64,000 nt of DNA from Chryseosolibacter sp035628595 (GTDB lineage Bacteria > Bacteroidota > Bacteroidia > Cytophagales > Cyclobacteriaceae): positions 1-64,000 of the forward strand of contig DASPJN010000031.1 of NCBI GenBank assembly GCA_035628595.1. The letters are read 5' to 3'. Position numbers and translations under genes: made by a program. Positions 17,547 through 25,078 of this stretch are shown here, in pieces. Within the stretch, counting starts at the first letter, position 1, and each line of letters opens with the position of its first letter. The notes under the pieces are model-generated. The model ran no database searches. It was not told where the DNA came from and saw only the letters and a list, made by a program, of their open reading frames with translations.

Positions 17547-18515
17547 CTATGAATCCTGCTGCAACACATTCCTTTTAACCGCCGCTGATCCCCACTCCTC
17601 TTTTTCTTTTTCGGTCCATAATTCAGGAAAGAACATACGACGCTGAAATCGTGGTGGAAGGTATTTTGTCCAGTTGGTGCCACCGGTAGCCTTTATGTCT
17701 TCCGGATCTTTTTTCAGATACCTTCCGGCAGATTTCAAATGCGCCAACGGCCAATAAACATTCACGTAAGTATCGTATTCTTTCAATTTAGCAATGATCG
17801 CATCGCGTGTTGGAGAGTCGGCGAAGTTCTTTGTGAAGACACTGTGAAGATTGTTAGCCTGGTACTTCACAGCCGCATCGTAGAATTCACTCATATAGCG
17901 GTTTTCGAACTGGATCAGAGTCAGTGTTTTTTTTCCGGTAGCCAGGTCAGTCGCGCCGTTCTTCCAATAAATATTCTCAAGCTGCGATTTCAGATCCGCG
18001 CTTCTTAACTTTTCGCGCTCGTGCTCCGCAACCAGGTTGCTTAGCTCGGTCGACGCTATTTCAATAAACCTGTACTGCGCAGACTGGAATCCACTTGCGG
18101 GCAGCAGCGCCATCCTGAATTTCAGGAACTGCTCTTTTTCCATGCCCGTGACCATAATCTCAAATGAACTTTCAAGATTCTGGAAGTAGCGGATGATCCG
18201 TTCCAGCCTTGCGACAAAGAATCCCTCGTCAATATTCTCGCGTGTCGAAATTTGTTCTAACTCCAGCATCACGAGCTTAAAATATAATTCTGTAATCTGA
18301 TGATATACAATAAAAACTTTCTCGTCAGGGAAACTTGTCTTGGGATTCTGCAGACTTAATAATGTGTCGAGGTGAACATAATCCCAATAAGTTAAATAAT
18401 CAGAATAAAGCAGACCGTCGAGGTAGGACGACAGATCCTGGCCCATGTAATCGTATTTTGCCTGCAATTTTTTCAATTGCTCCATTAATTGTTGGTCTAC
18501 CGTGTTTTCTGCCAT
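17547..18515 (-). CDS. Tryptophan 2,3-dioxygenase family protein
   Basis: A 322-residue haem dioxygenase that opens the indole ring of L-tryptophan to N-formylkynurenine. It shows YWDYVHLDTLLSLQNP, then YHQITELYFKLVMLELEQ with H72, R134 in KFRMALLPASGFQSAQYRF, and H259 in WPLAHLKSAGRYL at the place of the haem ligand of the Xanthomonas enzyme. A GGT motif at 278-280 and RRMFFPELW follow, as in the family. The gene is divergent from glutaryl-CoA dehydrogenase with 72 bp between starts, which suggests coordinated amino acid catabolism. Later kynurenine-pathway genes are not in the window. Confidence 0.88.
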   Translation of the reverse strand: MAENTVDQQLMEQLKKLQAKYDYMGQDLSSYLDGLLYSDYLTYWDYVHLDTLLSLQNPKTSFPDEKVFIVYHQITELYFKLVMLELEQISTRENIDEGFFVARLERIIRYFQNLESSFEIMVTGMEKEQFLKFRMALLPASGFQSAQYRFIEIASTELSNLVAEHEREKLRSADLKSQLENIYWKNGATDLATGKKTLTLIQFENRYMSEFYDAAVKYQANNLHSVFTKNFADSPTRDAIIAKLKEYDTYVNVYWPLAHLKSAGRYLKKDPEDIKATGGTNWTKYLPPRFQRRMFFPELWTEKEKEEWGSAAVKRNVLQQDS

Positions 18516-18524
18516 TGAAATCGA

Positions 18525-18556
18525 TTGAAATAAATCTTAATACTTGATTAACTTTG
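18525..18556 (+). promoter_or_regulatory. Promoter of glutaryl-CoA dehydrogenase gene
   Basis: TTG (18525-18527), a 21-bp spacer and TAACTTTG (18549-18556) fit the Bacteroidota consensus fully. The predicted leader is about 25 nt before the ATG at 18588. Confidence 0.72.
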
Positions 18557-18587
18557 CGGGCAAGTTAAAGGAATAATCGAAAATTAT

Positions 18588-19811
18588 ATGCCAGCATCAA
18601 CCGCAACCGCTGAATCAAAGGTCAAAAAGTCAATGAAACAGGATGTTTATGAGCAGCCTGATTTTTACGCAATCGACGATCTGCTAACAGAAGAACACAA
18701 GCTGATCAGAAGTTCCATCCGCGATTTTGTAAAACGCGAAATATCTCCAAACATTGAAGACTGGGCACAGCGCGCGCATTTTCCATATGAGATCGTTAAA
18801 AAGTTCGGTGATGTTGGTGCTTTTGGTCCAACGATTCCGACGCAATACGGTGGTGGCGGTATGGATTACATTTCTTACGGAATCCTCATGCAGGAGATCG
18901 AAAGAGGTGACTCCGGTATGCGATCAACAGCATCCGTTCAAGGATCACTTGTGATGTATCCGATTTATAAATTCGGTAGCGAAGAACAACGGAAGAAATA
19001 TTTACCAAAGCTTGCATCTGGCGAGTGGCTCGGTTGCTTCGGCTTGACAGAACCTGACCACGGTTCAAACCCAGGCGGTATGGTCACCAACTTCAAAGAC
19101 ATGGGTGATCATTATCTGCTGAACGGAGCAAAGATGTGGATCTCCAATTCACCGCGCGCAGATGTTGCCGTAGTGTGGGCGAAGAATGAAGCCGGACGTA
19201 TTCACGGTTTGATCGTTGAACGTGGAATGGCTGGATTTTCCACTCCGGAAACGCATGGCAAATGGTCGCTACGCGCAAGTACGACCGGTGAACTTGTGTT
19301 TGATAATGTTAAAGTTCCGAAAGAAAATATCCTTCCGGGAAAAAGCGGCCTGGGCGCACCGCTGATGTGTCTTGATTCTGCGCGTTATGGTATCGCGTGG
19401 GGCGCGATCGGCGCAGCGATGGATTGCTATGACTCTGCGAGACGTTACTCAATGGAACGTATTCAATTCGGTAAACCGATTGGTTCTTTTCAGCTTGTGC
19501 AAAAAAAGCTTGCTGAGATGTTAAGCGAGATCACAAAAGCACAACTTCTCAACTGGAGACTTGGAATATTGATGAATGAGGGCAAGGCGACGACTGCACA
19601 GATCTCATTGGCAAAACGCAATAACGTTCACGTTGCGCTTGAGATCGCGCGTGAGGCAAGACAAATACATGGTGGTATGGGCATTACAGGAGAATATCCG
19701 ATCATGCGTCACATGATGAATCTCGAATCAGTTGTGACCTATGAAGGAACACATGACATCCACTTGCTGATTCTTGGTAATCACATTACTGGAATTTCGG
19801 CGTTCGTTTAG
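18588..19811 (+). CDS. gcdH: Acyl-CoA dehydrogenase, glutaryl-CoA dehydrogenase type
   Basis: A 407-residue flavoenzyme oxidising and decarboxylating glutaryl-CoA to crotonyl-CoA. It is placed in the GCDH branch by GCFGLTEPDHGSNPGGM, LDSARYGIAWGAIGAA, RIQFGKPIGSFQLVQKKLAEM, ARQIHGGMGITGEY and MNLESVVTYEGTHDIH. The catalytic glutamate is that of TYEGTHDIH; the downstream LILGNHITGISAF is typical of the subfamily. The first ~25 residues are a poorly conserved lead. Glutaryl-CoA comes from lysine or, after kynurenine cleavage, from tryptophan. This fits the divergent tryptophan dioxygenase gene, but the link is inferred. Confidence 0.9.
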   Translation: MPASTATAESKVKKSMKQDVYEQPDFYAIDDLLTEEHKLIRSSIRDFVKREISPNIEDWAQRAHFPYEIVKKFGDVGAFGPTIPTQYGGGGMDYISYGILMQEIERGDSGMRSTASVQGSLVMYPIYKFGSEEQRKKYLPKLASGEWLGCFGLTEPDHGSNPGGMVTNFKDMGDHYLLNGAKMWISNSPRADVAVVWAKNEAGRIHGLIVERGMAGFSTPETHGKWSLRASTTGELVFDNVKVPKENILPGKSGLGAPLMCLDSARYGIAWGAIGAAMDCYDSARRYSMERIQFGKPIGSFQLVQKKLAEMLSEITKAQLLNWRLGILMNEGKATTAQISLAKRNNVHVALEIAREARQIHGGMGITGEYPIMRHMMNLESVVTYEGTHDIHLLILGNHITGISAFV

Positions 19812-19819
19812 AACGAAAG

Positions 19820-19866
19820 GTTTAAAGTTTAAAGTTCAAAGTTGGGAGCATCCGGCTTTGAACTTT
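19820..19866. repeat. Heptad repeat forming an 11-bp inverted hairpin
   Basis: TTTAAAG TTTAAAG TTCAAAG is a 7-bp tandem repeat. Its last part, AAAGTTCAAAG (19831-19841), is perfectly complemented by CTTTGAACTTT (19856-19866) across 14 bp. The hairpin sits between the convergent gcdH and toxin genes, so a bidirectional transcription stop is plausible although no T-run follows. Confidence 0.6.
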
Positions 19867-19886
19867 ATGTAGAACCGCACCTGATA

Positions 19887-20177
19887 TTAGCGAGGAATTT
19901 TTCGCGGACTTTGTCGAACATCAAAGAATGTAAGAATGATAATTTTGAAGCCTTTAACACGATAGAATACTTTCGTCTGTTTCGTGAGCTGAAATCCCCG
20001 AATTTGCTTATCAGGCATCTCAACCGTTCCAATCTCTGGAAACTCCTCCAATAGGTCGAAAAAATGAAAAGTCTTCTCTTCAAAAACTACGGCCGCTTTT
20101 TCTCCCCAGGTGTTATGGATGTGTGCTCTAATTGACTGTAGGGTATTAACAGCTCTTTTCGTGAGCGTTATTGTCAT
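19887..20177 (-). CDS. RelE/ParE-family toxin
   Basis: A 96-residue protein with the RelE/ParE fold pattern: an N-terminal helix pair (LTKRAVNTLQSIRAHIHNTWG), the turn FPEIGTVEMP, then the beta core IRGFQLTKQTKVFYRV and IIILTFFDVRQSPRKI. By family it would act on the ribosome (RelE) or gyrase (ParE); the two cannot be told apart here. Its ATG overlaps the stop of the upstream antitoxin gene by 4 bp. It appears complete and undisrupted. Confidence 0.85.
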   Translation of the reverse strand: MTITLTKRAVNTLQSIRAHIHNTWGEKAAVVFEEKTFHFFDLLEEFPEIGTVEMPDKQIRGFQLTKQTKVFYRVKGFKIIILTFFDVRQSPRKIPR

Positions 20178-20407
20178 GATGGCCTTTTAAACACTTGATC
20201 TCCCGGTACAAGATTTTTCTCATCTTCAGATTCCTCATACGCTAAAAATACTTCGCGTTGCTGCTCTTCTGATAGAGTAGCCCAAAGGTCCCCTGCTTTG
20301 CTATTCTCCCTAACTTTTAGAAAATCGTAAATACTTCTAAGGAAGATCTCATCCTGAATCTTATCAACTATTTTGTGGATATGCGCCTTTAGCTCAATTG
20401 TTCCCAT
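20174..20407 (-). CDS. Antitoxin of the RelE/ParE pair
   Basis: A 77-residue, acidic, helical protein opening MGTIELKAHIHKIVDKIQDE, with LWATLSEEQQREVFLAYEES in the C-terminal half. This is the architecture of the small Bacteroidota antitoxins that precede ParE-type toxins: an N-terminal helical segment and a toxin-wrapping tail. The 4-bp ATGA overlap with the toxin and the gene order (antitoxin first) support the call. A 12-bp palindrome 33 bp upstream may be the autoregulatory operator. Confidence 0.8.
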   Translation of the reverse strand: MGTIELKAHIHKIVDKIQDEIFLRSIYDFLKVRENSKAGDLWATLSEEQQREVFLAYEESEDEKNLVPGDQVFKRPS

Positions 20408-20439
20408 ACTAAAATCAATTTTTTAAATTTACGAATATT

Positions 20440-20451
20440 AAACAATTGTTT
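20440..20451. promoter_or_regulatory. 12-bp palindrome upstream of toxin-antitoxin operon
   Basis: AAACAATTGTTT is a perfect palindrome 33 bp before the antitoxin ATG. Type II antitoxins commonly repress their own promoter through such a site. A 7/8 match to the -7 consensus (TAAATTTA on the minus strand) lies between it and the start. Confidence 0.4.
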
Positions 20452-20509
20452 TTGCGGCAAATCATGTACAAAATACGCATGACGAGAGAGCTATATTTTG
20501 CCTATCGCA

Positions 20510-21595
20510 CTACTCAACATATGCCGTAATCGTAACCCTTTGAACAGGATTTCGCGGATCATTCGAGTATACAGTGATCGCTTTGGTTTGCGTTCCTTTT
20601 TTATCCTGTGGATCGAATTCAACTTTAATGGTTCCTGATTGTCCGGCTTTCACAGTGGTGTTTTTTGCAGCGCCGCGGATACACGTACAATTTCCCTGGA
20701 CAGCTTTCACCAGAAGGTCCGTCCTTCCCGTATTCATAAATGATACTTCCCGTACAACTGTCGTCTTCGGATTAACGCGACCAAGATCAATTGATGTTTC
20801 ATTCAATTTAAGCACGGGCGCTTTATTGAAATCCTCAGCAGATAGCTGCGGAAAATAATCTTCGATCGTTGCAAAAACCGAAAAAGACTTTACTGGATTT
20901 TCGACATCGTCTGTTGTAAACTCAATGTTATCCGACTGAAAACCATATTGATTTTTCACTCCTCCGTTATAGCTCACTTTGATAATTCCTTTCCCTCCTG
21001 CCGGGATTGTTGCAGGCTGAACATCCACATTAATATGTGATGGAGCAACGATTTTTGTCGTCATGTTTACCGGTTTCAATCCGCCATTGATGACCGTAAA
21101 TTCCTTTACCGCGTTCTCGTCTTTCAAAAACACTTTGCCCATATTGAACGAGGACGACTTGAGTTTCAGACTTCCATTCTCCACTGTGAATCCTGTGTCA
21201 TCAACATTGGCTTCGGTGTCGGTCGAAACCTGCCCTTTGATTTGCAACACAACAGGACTTGCATCGATATCGGTTGTTACTGTCAGTGACTTGTTAAAGT
21301 AACCTGGCCTTCCACGCGGATCAAAGGTAGCTTGTATGAATCCCGTCTTGCCAGGTTGAATAAGATCCTTTGTCCAACCAGGCGTAGTGCATCCACAACT
21401 AGGCTGCACATTCAATATCTTCACCGGCCGCTGGCTTGTGTTTGTAAAGAGGAATTCATGCGTTACCGCTCCCTTTTCTTCATAGATCGTCCCGAAATCA
21501 AATGTTTCTTCCCTGAATTGAAGTTGTTTGACTTGCTGGGCATTGACACTGGCAATTGTTGAAATGAGGAGGAAGAAAATGGAGAGATATTTCAT
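20510..21595 (-). CDS. DUF1573 (ASPM/Ig-like) repeat exported protein
   Basis: A 361-residue protein starting at an internal ATG (21595) that gives a clean signal peptide (KYLSIFFLLISTIASVNAQ); the longer frame to 21679 would overlap the trpS leader region. It contains three Ig-like DUF1573 units: near residues 25-125 (FDFGTIYEEKGAVTHEFLF, then QPSCGCTTPGW), a middle copy near 145-240, and 265-361 (IDLGRVNPKTTVVREVSF, NCTCIRGAA, DPQDKKGTQTKAITVYSND). The paired cysteines (SCGC, CTC) are a family hallmark. The function is unknown. A periplasmic or surface location is inferred. The gene is divergent from trpS. Confidence 0.88.
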   Translation of the reverse strand: MKYLSIFFLLISTIASVNAQQVKQLQFREETFDFGTIYEEKGAVTHEFLFTNTSQRPVKILNVQPSCGCTTPGWTKDLIQPGKTGFIQATFDPRGRPGYFNKSLTVTTDIDASPVVLQIKGQVSTDTEANVDDTGFTVENGSLKLKSSSFNMGKVFLKDENAVKEFTVINGGLKPVNMTTKIVAPSHINVDVQPATIPAGGKGIIKVSYNGGVKNQYGFQSDNIEFTTDDVENPVKSFSVFATIEDYFPQLSAEDFNKAPVLKLNETSIDLGRVNPKTTVVREVSFMNTGRTDLLVKAVQGNCTCIRGAAKNTTVKAGQSGTIKVEFDPQDKKGTQTKAITVYSNDPRNPVQRVTITAYVE

Positions 21596-21699
21596 TCGAT
21601 AAAGCTTAAACCGCAAATTTAACGAAAGAAGGCGCCAATTAATTTCATTGAAGAGGCAATTCTCGGTTGTTTGTAACATTTTATTTTCTTTGCATCATT

Positions 21700-22671
21700 A
21701 TGGCAAGAATACTAACCGGCATTCAGAGCAGTGGCCGACCTCATTTGGGTAATTTGCTCGGTGCGATTGTTCCGGCAATTAAACTTTCCCAACAACCGGG
21801 TAACGAATCACTCTTCTTCATCGCCGATCTTCACTCTCTAACGACCATTAAAGATGCTGAAACACGTGTCGCGAATGTGCGGGCAGTAGCAGCAGCGTGG
21901 CTTGCTTTTGGATTTGACATCGAGAAGAATTTTCTCTACCGGCAATCACACATTCCTGAAGTGTGTGAACTCACCTGGTATCTGAACTGCCTCACGCCTT
22001 TTCCCATGCTGGCGAATGCCCATTCATTCAAGGACAAATCGGAAAAGCTCGCAGATGTTAACGCAGGCTTGTTTACATATCCGGTGCTGATGACTGCCGA
22101 CATTATTTTGTATGACGCTCAGTTTGTTCCTGTCGGTAAAGATCAGCGACAACATCTGGAAATGGCGCGTGACATTGCAGCAGCATTCAATAACCAGTAC
22201 GGTGAAACCTTTGTATTGCCCGAAGCGAAAATCGAAGAGCATGTGATGACAATTCCGGGAACCGACGGACAAAAAATGAGCAAGTCGTACGGAAATATTA
22301 TCGACATCTTTTTACCCGACAAAGAGCTTCGCAAGCAGGTTATGTCGATTGTCACTGATAGCACGCCACTGGAAGCACCAAAGAATCCGGACACGGACAA
22401 CGTATTTGCTATTTACAGTTTGCTCGCGACTGAAGAAGAAAAACAACAGCTTCGTACTAAATACCTCGCAGGTAATTTCGGTTATGGTCATGCGAAACAG
22501 GAACTATATGAGTTGATTGTGAAAAAGTTTTCGAAGGAGAGAGAAGCGTTTAACTTCTTCATCAGCAACACAGGTGAACTCGACAAAAAATTGGAGCAGG
22601 GCGAAGCCAAGGCAAGAATAATTGCGCGGGAAGTCCTTGCGCGCGTCCGCGGGAAGGTTGGTTTTGCGTGA
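21700..22671 (+). CDS. trpS: Tryptophanyl-tRNA synthetase
   Basis: A 323-residue class I aminoacyl-tRNA synthetase charging tRNA-Trp. It shows the family opening MARILTGIQSSGRPHLGN (HIGH-like HLGN), MTADIILYDAQFVPVGKDQRQH, and the KMSKS loop in GQKMSKSYGN. The ATG at 21700 gives the expected N-terminus; the frame extends 11 codons upstream but without family similarity. The length is typical. It lies 1.9 kb from gcdH, near the tryptophan dioxygenase, without evident co-transcription. Confidence 0.97.
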   Translation: MARILTGIQSSGRPHLGNLLGAIVPAIKLSQQPGNESLFFIADLHSLTTIKDAETRVANVRAVAAAWLAFGFDIEKNFLYRQSHIPEVCELTWYLNCLTPFPMLANAHSFKDKSEKLADVNAGLFTYPVLMTADIILYDAQFVPVGKDQRQHLEMARDIAAAFNNQYGETFVLPEAKIEEHVMTIPGTDGQKMSKSYGNIIDIFLPDKELRKQVMSIVTDSTPLEAPKNPDTDNVFAIYSLLATEEEKQQLRTKYLAGNFGYGHAKQELYELIVKKFSKEREAFNFFISNTGELDKKLEQGEAKARIIAREVLARVRGKVGFA

Positions 22672-22754
22672 CGGTGAGGAGTATTCTGATAATCTGATTA
22701 TTCATGCTTAACCAGCTGCTATATCCATAAATCGAAGTTTTGTATCTTTACTTT

Positions 22755-22985
22755 ATGAGTACCAAAGAAAAGCTTATCGAAAAGATCCAACACATTGACG
22801 ACGAATCGATACTCTCTGACATCATTGAAATGATAGATCTTGAGCTGGGTATTGCCAAAGAATTTAAGTTGACTGATGAACAAAAAATATCGATCGACAA
22901 AGGAATAAAGGACGCTGATGAGGGCCGGCTTTTTTCTAGTGAGGACGTCAAGAAAACGACCGATCAATGGTTCGAAGGAAAGTAA
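22755..22985 (+). CDS. Antitoxin-like small protein preceding a broken ParE gene
   Basis: A 76-residue acidic protein: MSTKEKLIEKIQHIDDE at the N-terminus, and the C-terminal antitoxin signature IDKGIKDADEGRLFSSEDVK, which resembles the GLxDIxxGRVxSHEEV motif of ParD-type partners. TATCTTTACTTTATG places a -7-like element against the ATG. The next reading frame, starting 2 bp after the stop, is a degenerate ParE toxin, so this antitoxin is probably an orphan. It is itself intact. Confidence 0.75.
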   Translation: MSTKEKLIEKIQHIDDESILSDIIEMIDLELGIAKEFKLTDEQKISIDKGIKDADEGRLFSSEDVKKTTDQWFEGK

Positions 22986-22986
22986 G

Positions 22987-23265
22987 ATGAAGTACCAGCG
23001 CTGTAAACGACAAATTAGATATTCTAAAATATTGGTTTAACCATAATAAGTCCTCAACCTTCAGTAAAAAACTCAATTCTCTCTTCGATAAAGCCGTTGA
23101 AGTATAGCGGAATTTCCGGAGCACGGTAAAATATCAGATTATAAATCCATCCGGATCAAGATTGTTCGACGGTTCCTCATTTTCTATCGAATAGAAGATG
23201 AATTTATTACCATCATTAGGATTTGGGACACATCGCGAGACCCCGATAAGCTCACCTTTGAGTGA
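22987..23265 (+). pseudogene. ParE/RelE-family toxin pseudogene (two frameshifts)
   Basis: An ATG 2 bp after the antitoxin stop begins MKYQR. The toxin then continues in the next frame from 23000 (AVNDKLDILKYWFNHNKSS to DKAVEV), hits TAG at 23105, and continues in the third frame from 23107 (AEFPEHGKISDYKSIRIKI, then IFYRIEDEFITIIRIWDTSR) to TGA at 23263. Joined, the three pieces give a full-length ~92-residue ParE-like protein with FPEHG, IRIK and DTSRDP landmarks. Two single-base indels, near 22999 and 23105, inactivate it unless they are sequencing errors. Confidence 0.85.
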
Positions 23266-23311
23266 TAAAATATTTAACTGCCGAATGCAGTGCATCGTAG
23301 GTACACTTACT

Positions 23312-23671
23312 TTACTTAGCCGTCCAGGCAACTTCCTGTTTGTCTTTATCGATCAGCAACACAATTCTCGCTGGTCCGGACGTGAGGATCAGTTTGGTGT
23401 CTTTTCCATCATACTTATCAACCTCAACTGGAACGCCTTTTCCGATATACGCAATTGGTAAAAGAACATCGTTCTCCGGGCAAAGCTTGTCATGCACATC
23501 CTGGAAAGCTTCTTCAAGATATTCACCATATTCGTCCTGGAAATCGTCCTCGAGGTCATGCAGCTCTTCTTCCAGGTCATCATACTGCGGATTACTGTAG
23601 TCGAGCTTGCCTAACGCTTCTCTTTTCTTGATGATCTCCTGGATTGCTTTATCTAATGCTTTAACGTCCAT
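23312..23671 (-). CDS. Small acidic conserved protein of unknown function
   Basis: 119 residues from the ATG at 23671 (MDVKALDKAIQEIIKKREAL); upstream in-frame codons to 23737 look non-coding. The N-terminal half is a highly acidic helix or coiled coil (YDDLEEELHDLEDDFQDEY). The C-terminal half is beta-rich (LLPIAYIGKGVPVEVD, KLILTSGPARIVLLIDK). No export signal or catalytic motif is seen. It is probably cytosolic. I do not recognise a named family. It is convergent with the toxin pseudogene and divergent from hppD. Confidence 0.7.
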   Translation of the reverse strand: MDVKALDKAIQEIIKKREALGKLDYSNPQYDDLEEELHDLEDDFQDEYGEYLEEAFQDVHDKLCPENDVLLPIAYIGKGVPVEVDKYDGKDTKLILTSGPARIVLLIDKDKQEVAWTAK

Positions 23672-23850
23672 AAACGAATTTTCCGTAAAGATTAAAGATT
23701 TACCCGAAATACAAAACACATTTGATACGGGGTACATCCAACAGCCGGCAAGGAGAAAATTTTGATCCGCGCGGCAATTTTGTGCATTCAGGCATCAAAA
23801 ACACATAAATCCTAAATCCAGAGAAGATCCTGTCTAACGCTTTACTCCTT

Positions 23851-23871
23851 CGTTTGCAAACGTTACTTTTG
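23851..23871 (+). promoter_or_regulatory. hppD -7 element with adjoining palindromic operator candidate
   Basis: TACTTTTG (23864-23871) is a perfect -7 element 14 bp before the hppD ATG. Directly upstream, CGTTTGCAAACG (23851-23862) is a perfect 12-bp palindrome lying in the promoter spacer. A bound repressor there would block RNA polymerase. No TTG is found at the usual -33 distance. Confidence 0.5.
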
Positions 23872-23884
23872 GGCTGATAATCAC

Positions 23885-24985
23885 ATGAATATGAGCGAAG
23901 ATTTTCTGCCGATCAATGGCACTGACCACATCGAATTTTATGTCGGAAATGCAAAGCAGGCTGCACTTTTCTACCAGCATTGCATGGGCTTCGAAGTTGT
24001 AGCCTATGCCGGGCCTGAGACTGGCATTCGCGACCGCGCTTCTTACGTATTGCAACAGAATAAGATCCGTTTTGTACTGACAACGTCGATTGCAAAGGAT
24101 TCGCCAATAGCAGAGCACGTACAACGACATGGCGATGGTGTAAAAGTTCTCGCCTTGTGGGTTGACGACGCGCGTAAATCTTTTTATGAAACCACATCGC
24201 GTGGCGGGAAACCTGCTATGGAACCGAAGGTACTCAAAGATGAGCACGGCGAAGTTGTCATGGCGTCAATCAAAACCTACGGCGATACGATTCACACTTT
24301 CGTGGAAAGAAAAAATTACAAAGGGGTTTTTCTCCCAGGCTATCAACCGCGCAAAAGCTCAACGAAAGTTGAACCGATAGGATTAAAATATGTGGATCAT
24401 TGCGTGGGAAATGTAGAACTGGGTAAGATGAACGAATGGGTTTCATTCTACGAAAATGTAATGGGCTTTAAGCTCCTGATCACCTTCGATGACAGTGATA
24501 TTTCTACCGAATACAGCGCATTGATGTCAAAAGTTGTTTCAAACGGAAATGGATACATCAAATTTCCGATCAATGAGCCGGCGGAGGGTAAGAAGAAATC
24601 GCAGATTGAAGAGTACCTCGACTTCTACCATGGCCCTGGCGTGCAGCATATCGCTATTGCCACCGATGACATCATCCATACGGTGAGTGAGCTTCGCAGA
24701 CGCGGCATGGAATTTTTATACGTTCCCGATACTTATTATGAAGATATCCTGGATCGCGTTGGAAAAATTGATGAGGATCTGAAAGAGCTTAAGAAACAAA
24801 ATATCCTGATCGACCGTGATGACGAAGGTTATTTGCTCCAGATCTTTACTAAGCCTGTTCAAGACCGGCCAACGTTATTTTTTGAAATCATAGAAAGAAA
24901 CGGCGCAAAATCATTTGGAAAAGGAAATTTCAAAGCATTATTCGAATCAATCGAGCGCGAACAAGCGTTGCGCGGTAACTTGTAA
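23885..24985 (+). CDS. hppD: 4-hydroxyphenylpyruvate dioxygenase
   Basis: A 366-residue non-haem Fe(II) enzyme converting 4-hydroxyphenylpyruvate to homogentisate in tyrosine breakdown. It has two vicinal-oxygen-chelate halves, the first from NGTDHIEFYVGNAKQAALFY. The C-terminal half carries the iron triad H172 (YVDHCVGNV), H255 (GPGVQHIAIATDDI) and E334 (LFFEIIER), at the family spacing. The segment YEDILDRVG and DEGYLLQIFTKPVQDRPTLF are typical. Homogentisate dioxygenase is not in the window. The gene is followed by a hairpin terminator. Confidence 0.97.
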   Translation: MNMSEDFLPINGTDHIEFYVGNAKQAALFYQHCMGFEVVAYAGPETGIRDRASYVLQQNKIRFVLTTSIAKDSPIAEHVQRHGDGVKVLALWVDDARKSFYETTSRGGKPAMEPKVLKDEHGEVVMASIKTYGDTIHTFVERKNYKGVFLPGYQPRKSSTKVEPIGLKYVDHCVGNVELGKMNEWVSFYENVMGFKLLITFDDSDISTEYSALMSKVVSNGNGYIKFPINEPAEGKKKSQIEEYLDFYHGPGVQHIAIATDDIIHTVSELRRRGMEFLYVPDTYYEDILDRVGKIDEDLKELKKQNILIDRDDEGYLLQIFTKPVQDRPTLFFEIIERNGAKSFGKGNFKALFESIEREQALRGNL

Positions 24986-24991
24986 AATCAT

Positions 24992-25053
24992 CGGTGGGAA
25001 TGTTAAAACATTCTCACCGCCATATAGAAAGGCCGGCATCCGCGCCTTTTTTT
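24992..25053 (+). terminator. Hairpin(s) and T-run after hppD
   Basis: CGGTGGGAATGTT pairs with AACATTCTCACCG (24992-25019, one G-T). A second short GC stem (AAAGGC to GCCTTT, 25028-25049) leads into a T-run. The T-run also contributes the -7 element TATTTTTG (25053-25060) of the next gene. Confidence 0.65.
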
Positions 25054-25078
25054 ATTTTTGAAACCAAATCTCTAACTA

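Noticed and set aside
23134..23331. Minus-strand open frame of 65 codons
   Set aside because: It is antisense to the rebuilt ParE pseudogene, whose protein similarity explains the sequence better.
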